NCBI GenBank assembly: GCA_002280475.1
Contig: NCEB01000039.1
Coordinates: 1-48,910 of the forward strand
Length of the DNA: 48,910 bases
From: Brevundimonas subvibrioides
Lineage (GTDB): Bacteria; Pseudomonadota; Alphaproteobacteria; Caulobacterales; Caulobacteraceae
Direction of reading: 5' to 3'
Shown here: in pieces, positions 18,068 through 27,982 of the stretch
Position numbering within the stretch: the stretch's first letter is position 1
How the letters are laid out: every line of letters starts with the position of its first letter
The notes under the pieces: generated by a model
Databases searched by the model: none
Seen by the model: only the letters and a program-made list of their open reading frames with translations
Told to the model about the DNA's origin: nothing
Made by a program: the position numbers and the translations under genes

Positions 18068-18655
18068 TCAACCCGGTTCGTGCGCGAGCAGAACAAAGCG
18101 CGTGCGGTTCTCGTCGGAATCCTGAAGGTCGTTGCGCAGAATCGACAGGCCGTAGACCTCTGCCGCGGCGACCGGGGCGAGCGCCGCCCGGGTACGGTCG
18201 CCGAGTTCGGAGACTTCGCGGGCGGCACCGGCGGTGTCGAAGGCCTCCACGACCTCCAGCCCCAGGCCGGCCAGCTTTCCGGTGCATTGCCGCAGGGCGA
18301 CCGGGTGGCTGTGGACGGTGCGCAGGTGAGACAGTTCGGCACCCGCGACGGCCATCAGGGCGATCTGGATCTTGCGCCAGACCTCCGCGACCACGGGAAG
18401 GCCGGCCGAGGCGACCAGGGTCGCGGCGGGTTCGACCACGCCGATCGTCGAGTTCTCGACCGGGATGAGGGCGCAATCGCAGGCCCCCGATTTTACGGCG
18501 TCGATCGCCTCGGCGAAGGTGGCGAAAGGGACATGCTCGTCCCAGGGACGCAGCTCGACGCAAGCTTCGTGGCTGAAGGCACCGGGCGCGCCCTGGAAGG
18601 CCGTGCGCCCTGCCCGGCGATCGCCCTCTGGTCGACCGATGCCGTCCGTGGTCAC
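18068..18655 (-). CDS. pheA: Prephenate dehydratase lacking an ACT domain
   Basis: From GTG 18655, which overlaps the aroG stop (GTGA), the product is 195 aa. The catalytic domain is complete: [43 protein letters not shown] and the terminal ENRTRFVLL (the TRF motif). It converts prephenate to phenylpyruvate. The protein ends seven residues after TRF, exactly where family members continue into an ~80-residue ACT domain that binds Phe. No ACT-like sequence is seen downstream in any frame. Feedback inhibition is therefore probably absent. Confidence 0.85.
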   Translation of the reverse strand: MTTDGIGRPEGDRRAGRTAFQGAPGAFSHEACVELRPWDEHVPFATFAEAIDAVKSGACDCALIPVENSTIGVVEPAATLVASAGLPVVAEVWRKIQIALMAVAGAELSHLRTVHSHPVALRQCTGKLAGLGLEVVEAFDTAGAAREVSELGDRTRAALAPVAAAEVYGLSILRNDLQDSDENRTRFVLLAHEPG

Positions 18656-19971
18656 GCCGCCGCCGAACGCGCCAGACGGCCGGTCTTCAGTCGCTCGGCG
18701 ATCAGAAAGGCCAGCTCCAGCGCCTGGTCCGCGTTCAGACGGGGGTCGCAGTGGGTGTGATAGCGGCTGGACAGGTCGTCCTCGGTCACGGCCTGGGCCC
18801 CGCCGATGCATTCGGTGACGTTCTGGCCGGTCATCTCCAGATGGACGCCGCCGGGGTGGACGCCCTCCTCGCCGATGATCCGGTCGAAGGGACGGGTCTT
18901 GTAGCCGCTCTGCGCCATCAGGGTGTTGCCGTGCATCGGGTCGATCGACCAGATCACCCGCTTGCCGTGGGCCTTCACCGCCTTCATCAGGCGCGGCAGG
19001 CGGTCGTGGACCTTGTCGTGACCGAAGCGGCCGATCAGCGTCAGGCGCCCGGGCGTGTTGTCCGGGTTGAGGGCGTCGATCAGGGGCAGCAGGTCGTCCG
19101 GCTCCATCGAGGGGCCGCACTTGACCCCGATGGGGTTCTTGATGCCGCGCATGAACTCGACATGGGCTCCGTCCAGCTGACGGGTGCGCTCGCCGATCCA
19201 CAGCATGTGGGCCGAGGTGTCGAACCACTCGCCCGTCGCCCCGTCCAGCCGCGTCAAAGCGCTCTCGACGTTCAGCAGCAGGGCCTCGTGCGAGGTGAAC
19301 ACCTCGACGCGGCTGAGGTCCGGGTGCGTCTCTGGCGTGACGCCGACGGCTTCCATGAAGGCCAGGGCCTCGGCGATCTTGTCGGCAAGCTCGCGATACT
19401 GGGTGCCCACCCCCTGGTCGTGGATGTTGTAGAGGTCCGCATAGCCGCCGCCCGCGAAGGCCCGCAGCAGGTTCAGCGTCGAGGCCGACTGATTGTAGGC
19501 GCGCAGCAGCCGCTGAGGATCGGGGGTCCGCTCTTCCGGGGTGAAGGCCGAGCCGTTGATGTTGTCGCCGCGATAGCTGGGCAGGGTGACGCCGTCGATC
19601 GTCTCGATCGGGGCCGAGCGGGGCTTGGCGAACTGGCCGGCGATGCGACCGACCTTCACCACGGGCTTCCTGCCCGCGAAGGTCAGGACCACCGCCATCT
19701 GCAGCATCAGGCGGAAGGTGTCGCGGATGTTGTCAGTCGAAAATTCCTTGAAGCTTTCGGCGCAGTCACCCCCCTGGAGCAGGAAGGCGTCGCCCGCCTC
19801 CACCGCCGCGAGCCGGTCCTTGAGCCGTCGCGCCTCACCGGCGAACACCAGGGGCGGCAGGGCTCGCAGCTCGTCCTCGACAGCCTGAAGCGCGCGCGCG
19901 TCCGGATAGTCGGCCGGCATGTGCAGGCCGGGCCTGGTTTTCCAGCTCTCGGGCGTCCAGCGGTTGGTCAT
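18652..19971 (-). CDS. aroG: Class II 3-deoxy-7-phosphoheptulonate (DAHP) synthase
   Basis: The 439-aa protein is of the plant-like class II type: [79 protein letters not shown] and [19 protein letters not shown]. It condenses PEP and erythrose-4-phosphate, the first step to chorismate. It overlaps pheA by 4 nt and begins the aromatic block. A perfect 7-bp hairpin (19987-20004) lies between the gor stop and this start. Confidence 0.95.
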   Translation of the reverse strand: MTNRWTPESWKTRPGLHMPADYPDARALQAVEDELRALPPLVFAGEARRLKDRLAAVEAGDAFLLQGGDCAESFKEFSTDNIRDTFRLMLQMAVVLTFAGRKPVVKVGRIAGQFAKPRSAPIETIDGVTLPSYRGDNINGSAFTPEERTPDPQRLLRAYNQSASTLNLLRAFAGGGYADLYNIHDQGVGTQYRELADKIAEALAFMEAVGVTPETHPDLSRVEVFTSHEALLLNVESALTRLDGATGEWFDTSAHMLWIGERTRQLDGAHVEFMRGIKNPIGVKCGPSMEPDDLLPLIDALNPDNTPGRLTLIGRFGHDKVHDRLPRLMKAVKAHGKRVIWSIDPMHGNTLMAQSGYKTRPFDRIIGEEGVHPGGVHLEMTGQNVTECIGGAQAVTEDDLSSRYHTHCDPRLNADQALELAFLIAERLKTGRLARSAAA

Positions 19972-20023
19972 TGCGTCAAGATAGTCGTCTCGCGCTTGCG
20001 AGACAATGAATGTGCGCTCGCAG

Positions 20024-21418
20024 TCATCCAGCGTTCGTCTCCGCCGTCTGTTTGACCTTCAGCGTCACCAGCTCTTCGGCCATGGTGGGGTGGACGGCGC
20101 AGGTGGCGTCCCACTGGGCCTTCGTCAGGCCGGCCTTGACGGCGATGGCGGCCAGCTGGATCATCTCCGGAGCCTCCGGCCCGACGATATGCACGCCGAC
20201 CACGCGGTCGGTCCCGGCGTGGACCACCAGCTTCATCAGCATGCGCTCGTCCGAGCCGGTGAAGGCGTATTTCATCGGCCGGAAGCGGGTGACGTAGACA
20301 TCGACGGCACCTTCGAAGGCGCGGCGCGCCTCGTTCTCACTCAGGCCCACGACCCCGACCGGCGGCTGGCTGAACACGGCGGTGGCGACCGCCTCGTAGT
20401 CGAAGGCCTGGGGGTTGTCGCGATAGACGGTCTCGTGGAAGGCCACGGCCTCGCGGATGGCGACGGGCGTCAGGTTCATGCGATCGGTGACGTCGCCGAT
20501 GGCCCAGATGTTCTCTGCCGTCGTGCGGGACAGATCGTCGACCTTGATCGCGCCGTCGTCATCGAGCTCGACACCCGCCGCCTCCAGCCCCAGACCCTTG
20601 ACGTGCGGCGTCCGGCCGGTGGCGAACATGACGACGTCGGTTTCCAGCTCCATGCCGTTCTCGAGCACGTTCAGCAGGCCGCTCTCCGTCTGGCGGATTT
20701 CGGTATGCTGGCAGCCCAGGATGACCTTGATGCCGCGCTTCTCGATCTCGCCGGCCAGATGGGCGCGCACGTCGTCGTCGAAGCCGCGCAGGATGTTCGG
20801 GCCGCGATAGATCAGCGTCGTCTCGACGCCGAGGCCGGCGAAGATGCCGGCGAACTCGACCGCGATGTAGCCCCCGCCCGCGATCAGGATGCGCTTGGGA
20901 AGCGCCGGCAGGTGGAAGGCCTCTTCGGAGGTGATGGCGTGCTCGATGCCGGGCAGGCTCTCGGGCATCCAGGGACGGCCGCCCGTGGCGATCAGGATTT
21001 TCTCGGCCGTGACGGTCAGATCGCCGCCGTCCTCGCCCTTGCCGGCAATCACGACGGTGTGGGCGTCCTTCAGGACGGCGCGACCGTGGATCAGCTCGAC
21101 GCCGGCCTTGCCCAGATTGGCGACGTAGATGCCCGACAGGCGGGCGATCTCGACGTCCTTGGTTTCGATGAATTTGGGCCAGTCGAAGCGGGCGTCGATG
21201 GTCCAGCCATAGCCCTCGGCGATCTCGAAGGCATGGGCGAAGTCCGAGGCCATGACCATGAACTTCTTGGGCACGCAGCCCCGGATCACGCAGGTGCCGC
21301 CGACGCGGTGCTCTTCGGCCACCGCCACCCGCTTGCCGCCCAGCGCCGTCAGACGCGCGGCCCGGACACCGCCGGAACCGGCGCCGATGACGAAGAGATC
21401 GTAGTCATAGGTCGTCAT
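20024..21418 (-). CDS. gor: Glutathione-disulfide reductase
   Basis: The 464-aa flavoprotein has FAD-binding [16 protein letters not shown], the redox-active disulfide [13 protein letters not shown], the NADPH-binding [19 protein letters not shown], and the C-terminal catalytic His in [12 protein letters not shown]. It regenerates GSH from GSSG with NADPH in the cytoplasm. A cluster of four 9-mers (21431-21478) sits 13 nt upstream of its start and may be an operator. Confidence 0.94.
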   Translation of the reverse strand: MTTYDYDLFVIGAGSGGVRAARLTALGGKRVAVAEEHRVGGTCVIRGCVPKKFMVMASDFAHAFEIAEGYGWTIDARFDWPKFIETKDVEIARLSGIYVANLGKAGVELIHGRAVLKDAHTVVIAGKGEDGGDLTVTAEKILIATGGRPWMPESLPGIEHAITSEEAFHLPALPKRILIAGGGYIAVEFAGIFAGLGVETTLIYRGPNILRGFDDDVRAHLAGEIEKRGIKVILGCQHTEIRQTESGLLNVLENGMELETDVVMFATGRTPHVKGLGLEAAGVELDDDGAIKVDDLSRTTAENIWAIGDVTDRMNLTPVAIREAVAFHETVYRDNPQAFDYEAVATAVFSQPPVGVVGLSENEARRAFEGAVDVYVTRFRPMKYAFTGSDERMLMKLVVHAGTDRVVGVHIVGPEAPEMIQLAAIAVKAGLTKAQWDATCAVHPTMAEELVTLKVKQTAETNAG

Positions 21419-21430
21419 GGCGGGCTCCGC

Positions 21431-21478
21431 ATTTCAGACGTCGCAAACAGAGTCTGAATAGTCTGAAACGGCTGAAAT
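21431..21478. promoter_or_regulatory. Iterated 9-mer (GTCTGAAAY) array upstream of gor
   Basis: Three head-to-tail 9-mers, GTCTGAATA (21452-21460), GTCTGAAAC (21461-21469) and GGCTGAAAT (21470-21478), face one inverted copy ATTTCAGAC (21431-21439). The array is immediately upstream of the gor ATG and looks like a regulator-binding array. The cognate factor is unknown. Confidence 0.5.
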
Positions 21479-21540
21479 CCCGTTCTCAAACAAGGCTTGG
21501 GGTCGGTGGAGGTAGGGACCAGAAAGGCTCGCGGCAAGGC

Positions 21541-22224
21541 TTAGGGGGTCAACAATTCCACGCCGTCGGCCCCCCCGATGATCGCCTCGTCGGCGAGGTC
21601 GAGGAACAGGCCGTGCTCGACGACACCGGTGATCAGCTTCAGGTCGTCGGCCAGGCGGACGGGGTCGTGGATGGCCTGGCATTTCGCATCGTAGATCACA
21701 TTGCCGCCGTCGGTGCGGACCACGCCGCGATCGGCCTGGCGCAGGCGGGCGGGCATGGCGATCTCGTGATCGATCAGCACGTCCATGATGCGGTTGGCGG
21801 TCGCCTTGTGCCCGAAGGCGACGACCTCGATCGGCAGGGGAAAGGCCCCCAGCACGGGCACCACCTTGGCCGCGTCGGCGATGACGAGGCAGCGGTCCGA
21901 CGCCTCCCACACCAGTTTCTCGCGAAGCAGGGCCGCCCCGCCGCCCTTGATGAGGGCCAGCCCGGGCCCGACCTCGTCGGCGCCGTCGACGGTCAGGTCG
22001 ATGCGGGAGACGTCCTCCAGCGTGGTCAGGGGCAGACCGAGCTCGCGGGCGAGGTCGGCGGTCTTCTCTGACGTCGGGACGCAGCGCAGGTCGGTCAGGC
22101 CGCGCGCCGCCAGCGCCTTGACGAACCAGGCGGCGGTGGAGCCGGTGCCGAGGCCGACGACCATGCCGGGCTCGACGCGCAGTGCGGCGGCCTCTCCGGC
22201 GAGGCGTTTCTGGAGGTCAGACAC
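21541..22224 (-). CDS. rpiA: Ribose-5-phosphate isomerase A
   Basis: From GTG 22224 the 227-aa enzyme shows VGLGTGSTAAWFV, LTVDGADEVGPGLALIKGGG, ALLREKLVW and TDGGNVIYDAKC. It interconverts ribose-5-P and ribulose-5-P in the pentose phosphate pathway. The GTG has GGGAGGATTGTCC immediately upstream, and this Shine-Dalgarno sequence is the terminus of the palindromic element at 22230-22369. The in-frame extension to 22320 is repeat sequence and is not used. Confidence 0.94.
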   Translation of the reverse strand: MSDLQKRLAGEAAALRVEPGMVVGLGTGSTAAWFVKALAARGLTDLRCVPTSEKTADLARELGLPLTTLEDVSRIDLTVDGADEVGPGLALIKGGGAALLREKLVWEASDRCLVIADAAKVVPVLGAFPLPIEVVAFGHKATANRIMDVLIDHEIAMPARLRQADRGVVRTDGGNVIYDAKCQAIHDPVRLADDLKLITGVVEHGLFLDLADEAIIGGADGVELLTP

Positions 22225-22229
22225 GGACA

Positions 22230-22369
22230 ATCCTCCCTCGCGAAGCGGGGGAGGGGGACCGCGAAGCGGTGGAGGGGGCAAGCCGCGCACGCCGGCGTCT
22301 GGGGCCGCCCCCTCCACCACCCTGCGGGCGGTCCCCCTCCCCCGCTGCGCTGCGCTTGCTGGGGAGGAT
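22230..22369. repeat. GC-rich palindromic intergenic element, copy 3
   Basis: The outer arms begin ATCCTCCCTCGCGAAGCGGG and end CTGGGGAGGAT. Inner arms GGGGGACCGCGAAGCGGTGG and CCACCCTGCGGGCGGTCCCC are also inverted. It joins glmU and rpiA, touching the glmU stop and supplying the rpiA ribosome-binding site. Confidence 0.85.
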
Positions 22370-23706
22370 CATCGTCTAGACTCCTTCTTCGCCCTGGCCT
22401 TCTCGCGGAACACCGCGCCCGCCCCGTCCTTGACCACCTGCCGCGCCCGCCCGAACGCCATGGCATCGGCCGGAACGTCTTCGGTTATGACCGAGCCCGA
22501 TCCGACGATCGCCCCCGCCCCGATCGAGACCGGCGCCACCAGCGCGCTGTTGGAGCCGATAAAGGCCCCCTCGCCCACCTCGGTGCGGGCCTTGTTGAAG
22601 CCGTCGTAGTTGCAAAAGATCGTGCCCGCACCGACGTTGGCCCCCGCACCGACCGAGCCGTCGCCCAGATAGGACAGGTGGTTGGCCTTGGCGCCCCGCT
22701 CCATCCGCACCGCCTTCACCTCCACGAAGTTGCCGACCTTGACGTCCTCGGCCAGGTCCGCGCCGGGGCGCAGGCGGGCGTAGGGACCGACCTCGGCGCC
22801 CGAGGCCACCGTCGCGCCCTCGATGTGGGAGAAGCTGCGGATGCGGGCCCCCTCGGCGATCCTCGCGCCCGGGCCGAAGACGACATAGGGCTCGATCACC
22901 GTTCCCGCGCCGATCTGGGTGTCCCAGGCGAAATGGACGGTGTCGGGCGCGCTCATGGTCACGCCGGCGGCCAGGAAGGCGTCGCGCTGGACCTGCTGGA
23001 ACAGAGCCTCGGCCTGGGCCAGTTCTCCTTGCGCGTTCACGCCCATGACGGCGTCCTCAGCGGCCATGACGGCGCGGGTCAGGGCCCCCTGGCCGCGCGC
23101 GAGGGCGACGACGTCGGTCAGATAGTATTCGCCCTTGGCGTTGTCGTTGGTGACGCGGCCCAGCAGCTCGAACAACAGCCGGGCGGGCGCGGCCGTGACG
23201 CCGGAGTTGCAGGTGGTGAGCGCCAGGACCTGAGGCGACGCCTCCTTGGCCTCGGTGATGGCGGCCAGGGTGTCACCCTCCATGACCAGACGGCCATAGG
23301 CGCCGGGGTCGCGGGCCTCAAAACCGATCACGGTTACCCCCTCGCCGCCGAACACCGGCGCGATGTCGGCGGCGCGCAGCAGGGGCACGTCGCCGTAAGT
23401 CACGACCACCTCGCCGTCGAAATCGGCCAGCAGGGCCTCGGCGGCGCGGACGGCGTGGCCGGTGCCGAGCGGCGGGTCCTGGACGGCGATGGCGTGGGCG
23501 CCCAGACGACGCTCGACGTGGGCGCGAACCTCGGGCGAGTGGGTGCCGACCACGACGATGATCCGCTCGCACCCCAGCCCCTCGGCGGCGTCGATGGCAT
23601 GGTCCAGCATGGCCCGGTGGCCGACGGGGTGCAGCACCTTGGGCAGGGGCGACCTCATGCGCGTGCCCTGGCCGGCGGCGAGGATGATGGCGGCGCGTCT
23701 GGTCAT
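22369..23706 (-). CDS. glmU: Bifunctional GlmU (UDP-N-acetylglucosamine synthesis)
   Basis: The 445-aa protein has the nucleotidyltransferase signature [20 protein letters not shown] at the N-terminus and TYGDVPLL for metal/UTP binding. A left-handed beta-helix of hexapeptide repeats follows (about residue 240 onward), with the acetyltransferase block [20 protein letters not shown] and [16 protein letters not shown]. It makes UDP-GlcNAc for peptidoglycan and LPS from GlcN-1-P. rpiA follows after the palindromic repeat. Confidence 0.96.
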   Translation of the reverse strand: MTRRAAIILAAGQGTRMRSPLPKVLHPVGHRAMLDHAIDAAEGLGCERIIVVVGTHSPEVRAHVERRLGAHAIAVQDPPLGTGHAVRAAEALLADFDGEVVVTYGDVPLLRAADIAPVFGGEGVTVIGFEARDPGAYGRLVMEGDTLAAITEAKEASPQVLALTTCNSGVTAAPARLLFELLGRVTNDNAKGEYYLTDVVALARGQGALTRAVMAAEDAVMGVNAQGELAQAEALFQQVQRDAFLAAGVTMSAPDTVHFAWDTQIGAGTVIEPYVVFGPGARIAEGARIRSFSHIEGATVASGAEVGPYARLRPGADLAEDVKVGNFVEVKAVRMERGAKANHLSYLGDGSVGAGANVGAGTIFCNYDGFNKARTEVGEGAFIGSNSALVAPVSIGAGAIVGSGSVITEDVPADAMAFGRARQVVKDGAGAVFREKARAKKESRR

Positions 23707-23763
23707 GAATCGGTCCGGCTGAGCGTTACGCGTCGTCTACAATGCGCGCACCGTCATTAGAAC

Positions 23764-23897
23764 CGTCATCCTCGAGCTTGACCCGAGGATCGGACGCCGT
23801 GCAACGCAGGCGCCGGCAGCCGAGACGCGTTCGCGACGCTCCGAAGAACGGTGTGGCTGATGGTCCGATCCTCGGGTCAAGCCCGAGGATGACGAGG
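23764..23897. repeat. Inverted repeat with 32-bp arms (CGTCATCCTCG family)
   Basis: The arms 23764-23795 and 23862-23897 (CGTCATCCTCG...GAGGATCGGAC and its complement) differ by one mismatch. Each contains its own shorter palindrome CCTCGGGTCAAGCCCGAGG. The right end GACGAGGTGAATCG is directly in front of the gph ATG and provides its Shine-Dalgarno. It is a different family from the element at 22230. Confidence 0.88.
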
Positions 23898-23904
23898 TGA
23901 ATCG

Positions 23905-24618
23905 ATGATCGAACAGGACCTGATCGGCTGGACCATCGGCTTCGACCTGGACGGCACCCTGGTCGAGACGCACGAGGACCTGATCGGCACGCTGAACCGG
24001 ATGCTGGCCATGAAGGGCCTGCCGCCCTGCGCGGTCGAGGGCGCGCGCGACCTGATCGGGGCGGGGGCCACGGCCCTGCTGGTCCACGGCTTCGAACGCG
24101 CGGGGGCCTCGGTCGAGGCGGCGCGCGACCCGGCGCTGCTGGAGGCCTTCCTCGCCGACTATGTGGAGCATATCGCCGACCACTCCGTGCCCTATGACGG
24201 CGTCGTCGAGACGCTGGAGACCCTGGCGGCGCGCGGCGCGACCCTGGTGGTCGTGACCAACAAGCGGTCGGACCTGTCGGAGTTGCTGCTGGGCAAGATC
24301 GACCTGACCCGTCATTTCGCCGCCATCGTCGGCCCCGACCGGGTCAGCGCCAGAAAGCCCTCGGGCGCGCATCTGGTCGAGGCGGTCAAAAAGGTCGGCG
24401 GCGATCCGGCCCGCGCCATCATGGTCGGCGACGCCGCGCCCGACGTCGGCACGGCCCGCGACGCGGGCTGTCCGGTGATCGGCGTCACCTTCGGCTACAC
24501 CCCCGTGCCGATGGAGGACCTGGAGCCCGACGTCATCGTCGACGCCTTCGAGGACATCGAAGAGGCGATCGACATGCTGGTGGTCGACCACTACGTCCTG
24601 AAGGCGATGGCGGGCTGA
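23905..24618 (+). CDS. gph: Phosphoglycolate phosphatase-like HAD hydrolase
   Basis: The 237-aa HAD-superfamily enzyme has motif I FDLDGTLVET, motif II VVTNK, the Lys of motif III in RKPSG, and motif IV VGDAAPDVGTARDAG. The family dephosphorylates 2-phosphoglycolate, mostly from repair of oxidised DNA ends. Substrate specificity within HAD is uncertain. The ATG lies 8 nt after GAGGTG at the end of the inverted repeat. Confidence 0.85.
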   Translation: MIEQDLIGWTIGFDLDGTLVETHEDLIGTLNRMLAMKGLPPCAVEGARDLIGAGATALLVHGFERAGASVEAARDPALLEAFLADYVEHIADHSVPYDGVVETLETLAARGATLVVVTNKRSDLSELLLGKIDLTRHFAAIVGPDRVSARKPSGAHLVEAVKKVGGDPARAIMVGDAAPDVGTARDAGCPVIGVTFGYTPVPMEDLEPDVIVDAFEDIEEAIDMLVVDHYVLKAMAG

Positions 24619-24674
24619 CGAGGCGCTTGCCACCCCGGACCGCGCGGGCTATGTCCCCGCCTCCCCGATGGCAT

Positions 24675-24749
24675 GGATGCGTAGCTCAGCGGGAGAGCAC
24701 CTCGTTCACACCGAGGGGGTCACAGGTTCAATCCCTGTCGCATCCACCA
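24675..24749 (+). tRNA. tRNA-Val (anticodon CAC)
   Basis: The acceptor GGATGCG pairs with CGCATCC; the D-arm is GCTCAGCGGGAGAGC, the anticodon stem-loop CCTCG-TTCACAC-CGAGG has CAC, the T-loop is GGTTCAATCC, and CCA is encoded (24747-24749). Confidence 0.96.
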
Positions 24750-24850
24750 TTCCCGGCCCTAACGAAGCGCCGCCCCCTTGCATCACGGCCAAGCTGGCCG
24801 CTCTATCGCGTCTCGCGTGCCTCCCCACGCGAGCCAGCGAGGACCCGCAC

Positions 24851-26403
24851 ATGGAAAGTTCCGCCGTCGATCTGACGACCTATGTCCGCACGCCCCTGGC
24901 CCCCAGCCATGTCGCCAAGCTGCGCGAGGTCGGCGAGGTCGTGCGGTTCGAGGCAGGCGAAAACCTGAAGGCGAGGCGGTGGCCTGGGACGAGGTCAGCG
25001 GGACCCAGTACGGCAACGCCAGCCTGGGGCCCACCCAGTTCACGGGCGAGATGAGCGTGCTGAACGGGGGCGCGGCCCAGCTGACCAACCGGGCGGTCAC
25101 GCCCCTGACGGCCATCCGGGTTCCGCGCGCCGCCCTGCTCCAGGCCATGGCCGACATTCCCGAGATGGGCGACCTGATCGTCACCGTCTTCGCCGCGCGG
25201 CGGCGGCGCCTGATCGAAAGCGGCCAGGCGGGGCTGACCCTGCTGGGGCCCGAGGCGGACCGCGACATCGCCCGGATCGAGGCCTTCGCCGCTCAGAACC
25301 GGCTGCCGTATCGCGCCTATGCCCTCGACAGCGTCGAGGCACAGGCTCTGGCCGCGCGCTGCGGCATTCCCGCGGGCCAAGGCGTGGTGGTGCTGGGCGA
25401 GCGCACTGTGCTCGATGATCCTACGCCAAGGGGCGTGGCGAGACGGCTGGGCCTCGATCTGGCGGTCGAGGAAGGCGCGAAGTTCGATGTGATCATCGTC
25501 GGAGCCGGGCCGGCGGGACTGGCGGCGGGGGTCTATGCTGGGGCCGAGGGGCTGAAGGCGCTGGTGATCGACGAACTGGCGGTCGGCGGCCAGGCGGCGA
25601 CCTCGTCGCGGATCGAGAATTACATGGGGTTCCCGACGGGAATCTCGGGGTCGGACCTGTGCGCGCGCGGCGAGATCCAGGCCCTGAAGTTCGGCACACG
25701 GTTCGCCGTGCCGCGCCGGGTCACCCGCGTCGATCGCCGCGACGGCTGGTTCGACATCTGCCTGGACGACGGCGTCCTGGTCTGCGCGCGGGCCATCGTC
25801 GTGGCCACCGGGGTCCAGTACCGGCGGCTGCCGCTGGAGCGTCTGGAGGCGTTCGAGGGCGCGGGCGTCTCCTATGCCGCGACGGAGCTGGAGGCGCGGT
25901 ATCTGGCGGGACGGCAGGCGGTGGTGATCGGCGGCGGCAATTCGGCGGGCCAGGCGGCCATGTTCCTGAGCCGGCGAGCGGAGCATGTGCATCTGGTGGT
26001 GCGAGGCAAATCCCTGGCCGCCTCCATGTCCGACTATCTGATCGAGCGGATCCAGAAAAACGGGGCCATCACCATCCAGTTCGAGGCCGAGGTGACGGCC
26101 CTGCATGGTGACGAGCGGCTGGACGCCGTGACCCTGAGGCGCGCGGGCGAGGAGAGCGTAGTTCCCGTCGGGGGACTGTTCATCATGGTGGGGGCCGCGC
26201 CGCGCACAGGCTGGCTGGCCGACCTGGTCCAGCTGGACGACAAGGGGTTCGTGGTCACGCGGGACGGGCACGCCACGTCCTGTCCCGGTGTGTTCGCCGT
26301 CGGCGACGTCCGGGCTGGATCGGTCAAGCGGGTCGCCTCGGCGGTAGGCGAGGGCTCGGTGGTGATCTCGAAGGTGTGGGAGCACGTCGCGCCGCACGGG
26401 TGA
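24851..26403 (+). pseudogene. cNMP-binding/thioredoxin reductase-like fusion, broken by an internal deletion and frameshift
   Basis: The start MESSAVDLTTYVRTPLAPSH lies in one frame and runs to RFEAGENL (24967). From there the homologous sequence EGEAVAWDEVSGTQYG continues one frame over, to a stop at 26403. Relative to normal cNMP-binding domains, about a dozen residues between GENL and EGE are missing, and the deletion is not a multiple of three. The remaining frame encodes a full FAD/NADPH reductase (VIIVGAGPAGLAAGVYAGAEG, AVVIGGGNSAGQAAMFLSRR, FAVGDVRAGSVKRVASAVGE) without the CxxC of true thioredoxin reductases. An internal ATG at 25051 could still give a truncated product. The deletion itself argues against a simple sequencing slip. 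Confidence 0.7.
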
Positions 26404-26415
26404 GCGCGCCAGGCC

Positions 26416-27138
26416 TCAGCCCTCGACGGGGCCGAACACCTGCCGGAAGCTGGTCTTCAGCGCGGCGTCGGCCTCGTCCATGGTCGCGAGCACGCCGAGA
26501 TCGACCAGGCTGGTGACCCCGTGCTCGGCGATGCCGCAGGGCACGATGCCTGCGAAATGATCCAGGTCGGGTTCGACGTTCAGGCTGATGCCGTGGAAGC
26601 TGACCCACTTGCGGACCTTGACCCCGATGGCGGCGATCTTGTCCTCGCGGCTCCAGCCGGGGCCCGTCGTCATCCTCCGGCCGAGCGGACGTTCGACCCA
26701 GACGCCGACGCGGCCCTCACGCACGTCGGCCTCGACGCCGAACTGGGCCAGGGCCCCGATCAGCCAGGCCTCGAGCCCGCGCACGAAGCCGCGCACGTCG
26801 CGGCCCCGCTGGTTCAGGTCCAGCATGACATAGGCCACCCGCTGGCCCGGCCCGTGATAGGTGAACTGCCCGCCCCGCCCCGTGCGGTGGACCGGGAACC
26901 GGTCGGGGGCCAGGAGGTCGTCGTCGCGTGCCGAAACGCCGGCGGTGTAGAGCGGCGGATGTTCCAAGAGCCAGACCCGCTCGGCCGCCTCCCCCGCCGC
27001 GATCGCCGCGACGCGCGCCTCCATCTCGGCCACGGCGTCGTCATAAGGGACGAGCCCCGGGGCCACGACCCATTCGACCGGGCGGCCGTCGGGACGAATC
27101 AGCGAGGAAACGGCGGCGCTTAACGGCTCGGCAAGCAT
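26416..27138 (-). CDS. lipB: Octanoyl-[acyl carrier protein]:protein octanoyltransferase
   Basis: The 240-aa protein has [12 protein letters not shown], the [21 protein letters not shown] motif, [14 protein letters not shown] with the active-site Lys, and the catalytic Cys in [13 protein letters not shown]. It transfers octanoyl groups to E2 and H-protein lipoyl domains. It starts 31 nt from the divergent FliN-like gene, so the two promoters overlap. Confidence 0.94.
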   Translation of the reverse strand: MLAEPLSAAVSSLIRPDGRPVEWVVAPGLVPYDDAVAEMEARVAAIAAGEAAERVWLLEHPPLYTAGVSARDDDLLAPDRFPVHRTGRGGQFTYHGPGQRVAYVMLDLNQRGRDVRGFVRGLEAWLIGALAQFGVEADVREGRVGVWVERPLGRRMTTGPGWSREDKIAAIGVKVRKWVSFHGISLNVEPDLDHFAGIVPCGIAEHGVTSLVDLGVLATMDEADAALKTSFRQVFGPVEG

Positions 27139-27169
27139 GATCGCTCCAATGTGAGCCCGAGGGCCGCCA

Positions 27170-27466
27170 ATGCAAGATCAGTCGCCAGTACCCTCCAGCG
27201 TATCCGGAGTCTCCATGAGCCAGGTCGAGGCCGTCGACGTCGAACTGTCCGTCGTGCTGGGCCGATCGGTGCTGCCTATGTCGCAACTGCTGAAGATGGG
27301 CCGGGGCGCGGTCATTCCGCTGGACGCCACCGAGCACGACGAGGTCTGGATCCTGGCCAACAACCACCCCGTCGCGCGGGGCCAGATCGAGATCCGCGAG
27401 GACCGCATCGCCATCACCGTGACCCGCGCGGCGGATGTCTACGACTTCATGGCCGGAGCGGCGTAG
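27170..27466 (+). CDS. fliN: FliN-like flagellar motor switch (SpoA domain) protein
   Basis: The 98-aa protein is almost entirely one SpoA domain: [40 protein letters not shown] and [12 protein letters not shown]. FliN forms the C-ring with FliM and FliG and sets torque and switching. It stands alone, away from other flagellar genes; the flagellin cluster is 11 kb to the right. An alternative ATG at 27215 also has a fair Shine-Dalgarno. It could instead be a type III secretion homologue, but no such genes are near. Confidence 0.8.
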   Translation: MQDQSPVPSSVSGVSMSQVEAVDVELSVVLGRSVLPMSQLLKMGRGAVIPLDATEHDEVWILANNHPVARGQIEIREDRIAITVTRAADVYDFMAGAA

Positions 27467-27503
27467 GGCCGCCCTTGAACCCGACGATCAAATGATCCAT
27501 CTT

Positions 27504-27523
27504 GATTGCTCAAAGGAGCAATC
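27504..27523. promoter_or_regulatory. Perfect 8-bp inverted repeat over the antitoxin RBS
   Basis: GATTGCTC-AAAG-GAGCAATC ends directly before the antitoxin ATG and contains its AGGAG sequence. It could be an operator bound by the antitoxin or an RNA hairpin that masks the ribosome-binding site. A second inverted motif, ATCAA...TTGAT, overlaps it just upstream (27487-27506). Confidence 0.55.
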
Positions 27524-27982
27524 ATGTCCGCGGAGCCTCTGACCTTCGAACTGGAGCCAGACTACGTCACCGTCTATCGATCCACCCCGATGGAACGCAT
27601 CAGCCTGGTCAAGCGCGGCGTGTCAGCCGTCTATGCGAGGCGGGTCATGGCTGCCCTGTGGGACAGGCGGGACGCCGGATACGAGGCCCTGAACCTGGCG
27701 CCCGCCACCATGAACCGAAAGGTTGCGCGACAGCAGGCCTTGTCTCCAGACGAAGGAGAGCGCGTGCTAGGCCTGGCCAAGTTGATCGGCCAAGTCGAGG
27801 CGATTGTGAGCGAGTCGGGAAGTTCGCCCGACTTCGACGCCTCCGCCTGGTTGTCGGAATGGCTCAACGAGCCTGTGGCCGCCTTGGGAGGACGCAAGCC
27901 CGTCGAACTTCTCGACACACTGGAAGGTCAGGCTCTGGTATCGGATACCCTGGGCCGCATGCAGAGCGGAGCCTATGCTTGA
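27524..27982 (+). CDS. Antitoxin of RES-type system (DUF2384, Xre/MbcA/ParS-like)
   Basis: The 152-aa protein has an N-terminal helical DNA-binding-like region and a C-terminal toxin-binding domain ending in FDASAWLSEWLNEPVAALGGRKPVELLDTLEG, the DUF2384 signature. Such antitoxins neutralise RES-domain toxins and repress their own operon. The ATG at 27524 has AAAGGAG upstream. The 3' end overlaps the toxin start (TTGA). Confidence 0.88.
   Translation: MSAEPLTFELEPDYVTVYRSTPMERISLVKRGVSAVYARRVMAALWDRRDAGYEALNLAPATMNRKVARQQALSPDEGERVLGLAKLIGQVEAIVSESGSSPDFDASAWLSEWLNEPVAALGGRKPVELLDTLEGQALVSDTLGRMQSGAYA

Noticed and set aside
19987..20004. Terminator between gor and aroG
   Set aside because: The 7-bp stem is perfect but has no T-run on either strand, so I note it only as a hairpin.
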